64,000 nucleotides of DNA from Gracilariopsis chorda. Taxonomy: Eukaryota; Rhodophyta; Florideophyceae; Gracilariales; Gracilariaceae. The notes beneath the pieces are model-generated. The model saw only the letters and a list, made by a program, of their open reading frames with translations. It searched no databases and was not told where the DNA came from. The DNA is taken from positions 1 through 64,000 of the forward strand of contig NBIV01000294.1 in NCBI GenBank assembly GCA_003194525.1. Reading direction: 5' to 3'. The position numbers and the translations under genes are program-made. Shown here piece by piece: positions 56,896 through 64,000 of this stretch. Position 1 is the first letter of the stretch, and each line of letters begins with the position of its first letter.

Positions 56896-58221
56896 ATGCC
56901 AACGTTAGAACGGGTAACACAACGCCAATATCCGCGAATTCGAAAGCAGCGTCACAGAGGAAGACATTGCGCTCTATTAACCAAGAAAAATCCTTCCAGA
57001 GCAATGAGTTCGTTTGTAGACTCATCAACTATACAAAACGAAAGCTTGCTTACCGTTATTTGTATAATTTTTCTCACCATTGCAGCGGACCTATGTCCAC
57101 ATATACATTTCAAAAGCCCTGTTGTTCCGAGACCACAATTCAACTTTGACGCTCATATGGCTACTCTTTCTAGTCAATTGTTTCGCCGAATGTACCGTCT
57201 CTCAAAAGAGCAGTTCAATATCCTTTCCAAACTTCTCTCAGTCACAATCTTGAGAATGCAAGGAAAACGGAGCTATATTGCTGCTTCTGTATCCGTACCT
57301 GTTATGCTATATTTAACTTTACGGCTCTTAGCAGGTGAAAGCTATCTAGACCTCGGGTGGGCATATGGTGTTGCTGAGTCTACCGTATATCATGTGTTTC
57401 ATGAAACGCTTCACGTTCGAAATGAATTGCTTCCAAAAATTCGATTTCCAATCTCTTTTGAAGAACTTTTTGCAAGCGCGGATCTGTTGGAGAAACGTTG
57501 CCGAAGTCCACTTGATGGTGTAGTGGCAGCCTTGGATAGTATCGCGATCGAAATTCTTCGGCCGAAGCTTCGAGAAGCGTCAGATTCTCGTAGGTACTAC
57601 AATCGCAAAGGGGGTTTTGCAATCTTTGTGCAGGCAGCAGTTCAAGCATACTACAAATTCTGCTTCGTTTTGGCGCTATATGCGGGTGGAAAGCACGATT
57701 CTACAGCTTTTAAGGCAACTTTATTGTACGATTTATTAAGTGGTCCAGATCTACCATCGTGGGCAGCTTTTGTTGCTGATGAGGCGTATACAAACAAGCA
57801 TAGAATTCTAACGCCGTATCCAGGACGAAATCTAAGTACAAAAGAAGATTCTTTCAACGCGTATCATTCTTTATCCAGAGTTTGTTCCGAGCAGGCATTC
57901 GGGATGCTTGTATGCTGATTTGGCATCTTTTGGTCAGCTCTTCGTTACTCGTTGCCAACTTCTACACTTATCATTATGGTCACGTGCAAACTCCACAACT
58001 TCATTATCGATTATGGAGACAGCTCGTTGTTTGAACTCGTACCGCATCATGATGATAATCGTGTGACTGGTACGCCTATCATACACTTTCAGGATGACTG
58101 TCATACAGAAGAAGAAAACAGACGGTCAAGGAACAGGCGAAGAGAAACGTCGTCGTGGCGCTATGAACTTGCAGAAAAGCTTCATAGGCTAGGATACCTG
58201 CGAAGACGACGTTTTGTATGA
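56896..58221 (+). pseudogene. PIF/Harbinger transposase with one nonsense codon
   Basis: Plus-strand frame of 442 codons with a single TGA at 57916-57918. DDE_Tnp_4-type features: a helix-turn-helix near residues 150-170 (SYLDLGWAYGVAESTVYHVF); the catalytic triad Asp214 (AALDSIAI), Asp295 (VADEAY) and Glu332 (SEQAFGML); GGKHDSTAF at 264-272; and, past the TGA, FGIFWSALRYSLP then VTCKLHNFIIDYG, the diagnostic end. The residue at the TGA is normally Arg, so a CGA-to-TGA change is likely. The true start may be the Met at about 57004 rather than 56896. There is no adjacent Myb-like partner gene; terminal repeats were not found. Otherwise well preserved, so death is recent. Confidence 0.88.
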
Positions 58222-58377
58222 CAAGACGTTCTAGTAAACCTCCTCTTCGAGTTCCCACGAGTTCTGCACCTATAACTGCTCGGGACGCCACATTGCCACG
58301 TCCTAAACCAACAGCTCTTCCGATAGCGATACCCCTGCTAGCCGGGTTCGAAATGGTAACTCGAGCTACTCCTCTTG

Positions 58378-58440
58378 ATGCGCCTCTCGACGCCCCTCTT
58401 GATGGGCATCCAGATGCGCCTCTTGACGCACCTCTGATCG
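58378..58440. repeat. Short imperfect minisatellite
   Basis: Repeats of a unit close to gcgcctcttgac on the plus strand. On the minus strand it encodes Arg-Gly-Ala-Ser repeats within an open but low-complexity frame (58079-58480). I see no reason to call that a gene. Confidence 0.55.
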
Positions 58441-59619
58441 TTGCAGCCTTCCCAGCTCTAATGCCTCTCGTGCCATGCACACGGTACCACGATTCACTGT
58501 CATGCTATTGTTTCCTTTTGATGAACCATCTCGTCCCTGATTAGTCCTGCCTGTGCCGGCACTGGGACCTACTGGGGCACCACTGTGTTGGCAGTTCCCC
58601 GACAACGCACCAGTGGATTACCGCTGCCGGTCCCAGGTTGAAGTGATGACGACACATATGAAGAATAGAGAGCTTTCAAATTGTGGTCACCTCCTCCGTA
58701 GTTTTATACTTGTTCTATACGGAATTTTGAACCAGTCAAGAGCGCGGGAGTCCCCAAAGAATAAACCCGCCCATCTCCGTTCTGGAGCATGGGTGTGGTG
58801 ACCATTGACTGTACGACGCCTTGAGATCCGGCAATCTTTCCAGAAGTTGCCTTCAATATGGTCCCAGGGTTAGAGGGAGGCATTCCCCAGGACTTTGGAA
58901 GATCTGCTGTAGAACTTGGATACTTTGCTGCATTCTGCACAGCTGAGGTAGCTACACGAGTCATCACAACAGCGTGGTTGACCGATCCTATCTGGCTTTG
59001 GCCATCTTCCTTTTTAGACACTGAAACACTTTGTCCACTAGTTCCCAGGTTCACATGTTTGTAACCAGAAGACTTTGTAGTTGAAGGGTTCGATCCCCTG
59101 CGAGATATGCTATGAGGCGGCAGAACATTTCCAACCTCTTCAAGACGATGGGAAGTCGACTGATTCTTCATTTTCGAATCAACTGTCTTCATCTTCGGTG
59201 TAGAACCTCGAGAGCCGGCAGCATTGCTAGTCTGACCGTTACGACGCGACGATGATCCAAGATTCATGTTGTGAGCTCTTCTGCCTGGCCCCTTTTGGAA
59301 GCGATTTGGGTCTCCACTCTTTACTGCTGGTTGATCTTGATAAGAAGCACCAACAGCGGTTGAAAGCCCACCTGTACGCGCTAAGAGTCGGATATCATCT
59401 CTAGGAGGAAACATGAAAGACTGTAGACGCTTGGAAACAGCCTGAGGCCATGTCTCGGTCGTTTTTATTCCGGGCTTATGGTGCTCAGGAATATTGAAGC
59501 ACTTAAGAACTGCGGTCAGGGGTGGCAAAAGCTCTGGCCTCACCATCCCCTTCATCTTTGGTGTCGCTTCAGACATTAACTTCTGGTAGGATGAGTGCAA
59601 CTCAATTCCCGTCTGTCCG

Positions 59620-59664
59620 CTATTTGACACAGTCTTTGTACGTAAAGCACTGAAGGCACGTTAC
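59620..59664 (-). other. Possible 45-nt intron
   Basis: Minus strand GTAACG...GTCAAATAG. It contains the in-frame TAA at 59661-59663 and its length is a multiple of three. The branch point is weak, so a nonsense mutation is an equal alternative. Confidence 0.4.
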
Positions 59665-60249
59665 AACGCAGAATGATGCTTCTGCACAATTTCCATATCG
59701 CTTATAATTGCTCTCGGAACCGGTGGTCCGCTCTTCATATCCTTTCCAAGAACATTGAGAAGCCTATCTCTACAATGCCGGACTGGCCTGAATCGACGAA
59801 CTCCCATTCGTACGAGTGGATCCGAAGACAGAAGGTCAGCCACGAGAAAGATCTTGTTGTTACACGCAGAGGCAGCAGCGATCAAGGCCTCATCCTCCTC
59901 CTTGGTCCAGCCATCGTTTACTCCGTTAGGTTCGTTAGATATGCTGCTTCCATAGTTCAAAATTGAAGACTTAATTCCAGGAATCGTAAAACGTTTCGTG
60001 TTCTTCTTTGGCTTGTTCTTGAATAGACCCATACTCGAATGATGTGGATCAGATCCTGAACCTGCACTAGCTACACTCATTGCGATCTTCGACCTAGAAG
60101 AAGAATCCGCTCTGCTCTTCTTCGAAGCTGATTGGATTGAGATAGATAGTAGCTCGGGTTTTCCTTTTGTTGTCCTTGCACGATCCGCGGCACCTGATCC
60201 CTTAAGCTGCTCACCCCTGGAGGAATCCACAAAAGATGCAGCGGGGCTT
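59665..60249 (-). pseudogene. SANT-domain exon of the SWR1-like gene
   Basis: Exon between the 36-nt and the possible 45-nt introns. After a Ser/Lys-rich linker it carries GWTKEEDEALIAAASACNNKI ... RFRPVRHCRDRLLNVL, a SANT/Myb repeat with the first Trp and the closing CRDRLL typical of EP400/Domino proteins. Confidence 0.7.
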
Positions 60250-60285
60250 CTCGTTTGGTTAGGAGCAGAACATGCTGCTTCCTAC
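60250..60285 (-). other. Probable 36-nt intron
   Basis: Minus strand GTAGGA...TGCTCCTAACCAAACGAG, with a good branch-point-like CTAAC. It contains the in-frame TAG, and splicing keeps the frame (ERTRK to SPAASF). Confidence 0.65.
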
Positions 60286-62300
60286 TTGCGTGTTCTCTCA
60301 ATTTCAGCCTTCCTCTTCCGCAGTTGCTCAAGACCCTTCTCTTTCTGCCTTCTCATTGCATGCATTGTCCGGCTCATTCTGTTGTAAGCGTGCGGGAAGA
60401 AAGCTACATCTTCCGCAAATTCCAAACCTGCCGCTGCGGTGCCATGTACTACTGACGAAAATTTAAGCTCTTCCGGACCACCGTCGCGTAGCGGCACGTA
60501 CATATTAATGTCCGCGTCGGCGTCCCTCAGCGCTTTAAAATAGCTTGCATGTCCATCATCATTAATATCCACCTCATACAGCAGAATCTCCGTATCATCT
60601 TTTCCAGTGCTCTTGATTTCAGAAGCATTTGCATCATCTGGACGAGAGCACTCTCCAAGTTCAGAATCGAATCCAGGAGTAGCCCAATTTGCACCCATGC
60701 TGTTGCCATGCGAGGGCTCAGGAAGAGATTCTGCCCCACTCATACGTTCAAGAACACGAAGTGCGTATCTCTGAATACGGGTTAGAGAGTTCACGACCTT
60801 CGCAAATTCATTAGTTCGACTGCTTTGGTTGTCGGCCCTCGTCGCATCAATATGATGATCTTCCGGGGTGTCCTCAAACTCAGCTTCTAAGTCATCTTTT
60901 CCTTTCTTGGCAGCTTTGAGAGCTAGTTCTTCACGCTCATCTTCCCTGGGTAGAAGCTTGGAGGTTAGTTCTTGGTACTCATCAGAGCCATCCCCAACGT
61001 CCTGAATCACTGCCTCACTGCTTGCCTTTGCCATACCATTCTCCATTTCGCTCTTATTTGCTGCTATGAATCCTGTACACTCCCCGTAGGAGCATTGGAC
61101 ACCAGTACTCTCGGCACTCCGCAATGAATCTGAAGAAACTGGCCGGCTCCTACCGTTTTCTGGTGGGTCCTGCAGTAGTATAGCTTTTGTAGTCGGTGAG
61201 CTGCTTCTTATTCTGCTTTTGGCAGCTCCAAGTATTTCATTATGAACAGCAGGGAGTGAAGTCTGGCTTTCTCCGGTATTCTGTGGAGACTTTACCATTT
61301 TGGAGGAATCTCGATATCTCTGAATTCCATGCGTGGTGAAACCAGCATGTGAAATTATTTGCTGCTCGAGTGAACGCTTCCCCATTGCCCTCTTCAGAAT
61401 TTTTTCCTCTACAGTTTGTTCCAAAATCAGGCGGTACACATGTACAGGCTTCGTTTGCCCAATATGATGCGCACGGTCTTGGGCTTGATTTTCTATCGCA
61501 GGGTTGTAATCAACGTCATAGGAAATCACCGTGTTGGCACCAGTTAAGTTAATCCCAACGCCTCCTGCACGAGTGGTTAGTATCATACAGAGAATTCTTG
61601 AATCAGAATTAAACCGTTCCACCACTCTTTGTCTTTCGTCAGTCTTTGTTGTACCATACAAAAGAAGGTATCGGCAGCAATGGAGATTCAGAAATGATTC
61701 CAGAATGTTAAGCATTCTCGTCATCTGTGTGAAGACTACCGCACAAGACTTCCGAACCTCAAGCTCACGTAACAAGTGATCTAGAGTTTGTAGCTTACCA
61801 CAGTCCCATTGCACAAGTCTAGTGTCTGTAATCGTCACCTGACTTCGAACTTCAAACTCACGAAAAAGAGCACGTAGTCCTGATGACGCCCGGGTGAACT
61901 CTCGAAAACTGTCCCGCTCACGAAAGCGTGACATATCATCCACATAGAAACGAAGCTCAACAGTGGCCGCGATTACTTTGGTATTGCAGTACACAAAACG
62001 ATTAGCTATTGGTTAAGCCTGTTCCACTACCTGTTCGATGGAACGAACCAATGAAGTTCGAGGGGTATCCCACAAAAAATCTGAAGGGGAATCTTTCTGA
62101 AGCACATGAAACAAGGACAAAACCGTCATCGAATATATACGACGTAAATCCTGTCCTAGAAGCGCCCGTTGTCTGATCCTTAGTGCACGTACCAAAACCT
62201 TGGTGGTGCAGAGTAGCATAGCGAGATGCTGTTCTTCGATTTTGGGCACTTTGACTACCTGTTCGAAATTCCAAGCTCTCTTGGGACTCATGCAGAGATC

Positions 62301-62337
62301 CTAAACACTTAGGACTATCCATTTCGTCTCACATTAC
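62301..62337 (-). other. Probable 37-nt intron
   Basis: Minus strand GTAATG...CCTAAGTGTTTAG. Removing it eliminates a stop and corrects a one-base frame change at once, joining ISAVK to DLCMSPKRAWNFEQ. This is strong evidence for splicing. Confidence 0.7.
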
Positions 62338-62975
62338 CTTTACGGCCGATATACGTTCCAGTTCGTCTTCATACCATTTTCCAAGCGATTTGTGCTCCCG
62401 GTACTGAAAATCTAAACCCACAAGATGCAGTGTTACATAATGTCTTGGATAATCTTCAATCGCTCGTGCCACTATCGTAGGCAAGGGGTAGAAAATGGCA
62501 TTACTATAAAATGGCGATAAAATTGGACGCCCTTCGAAAAGGTCGGGGTGGTTACAGACTTTTCGTAGCTGAAGCAGAACATTCATAACTCCAAGCATAT
62601 CTTTTGACTTCAATGTTTCTCGTGTGTCACCTCGAGCCATGAAATATTCATAAAGCTGCCGTTGCCGTTTGCTCAGACGACATAATATTATGTGTTCTGA
62701 CTTGGGTGGTATCCCTTTCTCAACATCTTTCTTCAACCAAAGAAGCAAGAAAGGGCGAGGAATGCCGTGTAGAGTGCACAATGTTTCAGACTTACCATGT
62801 TTCAGGTCTTTTTCTGCTTCTGCGACTTCAATAAGAGCCTTCCAAAAAGTATCCTTGAACCATGAATGGCTTTCGAACAGTTTGGGCATGAAGAAATTCA
62901 TTAAAGACCAAAGCTCCATAACAGAATTTTGCAGAGGAGTACCTGTTAGGAACAGACGATGTCTCGATGAGAAGG

Positions 62976-64000
62976 TTAGTAGTGTTTGCCACCCTGAGAT
63001 TCAAAGCTCTTGATGTTATGGGCCTCATCCAAGATCAAGTAGTACCACTTCTTCCGACGTAATATAATGGAATCTTGCACCACCAGGGTGTAGGAAATGA
63101 TACACACATGAAACATATCAGGCCTTATCCAACCGCGGTGTTTCGCTTTTCTTTCCTTGACAGAGCCAAAATACGTCAAAACCTTGAATCCTGGCAGCCA
63201 TTTCTTCAATTCTAATTCCCAGTTCACCATACCTGACGTCGGAACAACAATGAGGTGTGGAACCCACACCCCTCTCTCAACAGCCAACCATGCCAAGAGA
63301 GCAATAGTCTGAATGGTCTTTCCAAGTCCCATGTCATCTGATAGTATTCCATTGAATTTTTTGCACCAAAGCGTCAGTAGCCATTCCAAACCTCTTCTTT
63401 GATAATCTAGAAGGTTTCCACGAAATAGGTTACTTGGTAAATGAGTACTCGAATCATGCTTTCGAACGATATGAACAGGAATTGCTTTACCGTTCTCGAC
63501 AGCTGTTGAGGATTCCTCGACCTGCCCTTTTCCCTGACCGGATGCTGAATGGTTAGAATTGCCATCAGTTTGTGGTTTGGACAAACATGGCAATTCTCTG
63601 GAAGGATGCGTATAATCCTCTTCGTTAACCTTTGTAGACTGTCCATTCATTGAAGAGTACTTCTCTACCGTGGCAGCATTCGTGTTACGGTCTTTGGTTA
63701 CATGTTCAATATTTACAGATGACATGTTACACCTTTTCTGACCCATTGCCCTTCCTGCATCATCTTCCTTAAGCACACTCTCTACTGGAAAGAGAATTGT
63801 GGATTTCGGATCATTGTTCGCATCCGTACACAGAGTAGAAACTTTTGATCCACTCTGTGGTTTCAAGTATACCGTCTGATCTGCTCTATACACATCAGGG
63901 TCTATTCTTTGGGCTCCCAAAATCTCTTCAATGCTGGCTGCTGCCTCGTTGGCCAGCCTTTGACCGTCGTGTCCATCCAGCACGTCTTCAGCCTCTGCAG
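62976..64000 (-). pseudogene. ATPase lobe 1 segment of the SWR1-like gene
   Basis: About 340 codons without a stop. The first 180 residues are a polar linker. Then HLPSNLFRGNLLDYQRRGLEW (Q-motif region), Walker A DDMGLGKTIQTIALLAW (Asp for the usual Glu), VVPTSGMVNWELELKKW, and the Walker B box LDEAHNIKS. The frame ends when SQG is followed by GGKHY; one more G would continue the conserved WQTLLTFSSRHRLFLTGTP. Confidence 0.85.

Larger units (their letters stand above)
58704..64000 (-). pseudogene. SWR1/EP400/PIE1-like SNF2 ATPase, 5' partial, probably decaying
   Basis: Minus-strand gene open to the right window edge, so its start and any HSA domain are missing. Order: acidic linker; ATPase lobe 1 with DDMGLGKT (63338-63315), LILDEAH, and then LFLTGTPLQN; long insertion; lobe 2 with VFTQMTRMLNILESFL, TTRAGGVGINLTG and QDRAHHIGQ; SANT domain (59912-59760); polar tail ending at 58704. 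A split ATPase plus a C-terminal SANT fits the EP400/Domino/PIE1 branch, which exchanges histone H2A.Z. Two stops vanish with 36-37 nt introns. A one-base frameshift at about 62991-62996, a TAA at 62013-62015 and several lost invariants (RPFLLRRLK to RPFLLLWLK; HRIGQ to HHIGQ; LDGTT to LYGTT) argue against a working enzyme. Assembly error at the homopolymer-like sites is possible. Confidence 0.7.

Noticed and set aside
57915-57945. 28-nt intron at the Harbinger stop (GTATGC...GTCAG)
   Set aside because: It would remove the conserved GIFW segment that follows the catalytic Glu.
58079-58480. Minus-strand frame with Arg-Gly-Ala-Ser repeats as a gene
   Set aside because: Low complexity from a minisatellite, overlapping the end of the Harbinger frame, with no other feature.
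59080-59100. tRNA-like box (ggttcgatcccc)
   Set aside because: It lies inside the coding tail of the SWR1-like gene, and no matching acceptor or anticodon arms surround it.
62920-62996. Intron GTGGCA...AACAG to explain the frame break in the SNF2 gene
   Set aside because: The removed part encodes the conserved WQTLLTFSSRHRLFLTG segment of SNF2 enzymes, so a one-base indel is the better explanation.
58704-64000. Reassigned stop codons as the reason for in-frame TAA/TAG/TGA across the window
   Set aside because: All three stops occur, and where a sister copy exists the residue differs each time (Glu, Tyr, Ser in family 1; probably Arg or Trp elsewhere). This is mutation, with introns explaining some cases.
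1-64000. CRISPR arrays, rRNA, operon-type promoters
   Set aside because: No regularly spaced repeats or rRNA-like sequence were seen, and the gene content is eukaryotic.

Overview
This is a transposon-dense eukaryotic nuclear window with no prokaryotic gene organisation. It carries LTR retrotransposons with Ty3/Gypsy domain order, several classes of eukaryotic DNA transposon, GT-AG introns that look only 36-39 nt long, and part of a SWR1/EP400-type chromatin remodeller. The species cannot be named from the sequence; a compact-intron protist or alga would fit.

Layout. Positions 1-8296 hold two Ty3/Gypsy elements of one family in tandem on the minus strand (LTR-internal-LTR-internal-LTR, left part outside the window). 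8297-15237 is sparse: a small secreted-protein gene (9210-9710), a Myb-like gene with a 21-bp hairpin just upstream (10889-11861), and one unidentified decayed coding stretch. 15955-23361 is a graveyard: a short dispersed GC-rich repeat present at least twice, a Helitron helicase fragment joined to a Gypsy pol remnant, and a pogo-type transposase relic. 23362-33738 is a complete but inactivated chromodomain-bearing Gypsy element (chromovirus) with an extra gene-like reading frame on the opposite strand between its chromodomain and its 3' LTR. 34679-44990 is a PiggyBac-like transposase relic containing a YqaJ-type PD-(D/E)XK nuclease region; a third, young copy of the first Gypsy family (38118-44860) is inserted in its reading frame with an intact 5-bp target duplication. 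45000-56050 holds unidentified plus-strand coding-like blocks and a heavily decayed second chromovirus. 56896-58221 is a PIF/Harbinger transposase broken by one nonsense codon. 58704-64000 is a SWR1/EP400/PIE1-like SNF2 ATPase, truncated at its 5' end by the window edge, with tiny introns and several lost invariant residues.

How it fits together. Nearly everything is mobile DNA at different stages of decay. The order of events can be read from nesting and LTR divergence: the PiggyBac-like unit and the chromoviruses are old, the young Gypsy copy is recent, and the tandem pair arose after one of its nonsense mutations. The most unusual items are the nuclease embedded in the PiggyBac-like transposase and the antisense gene inside the chromovirus.
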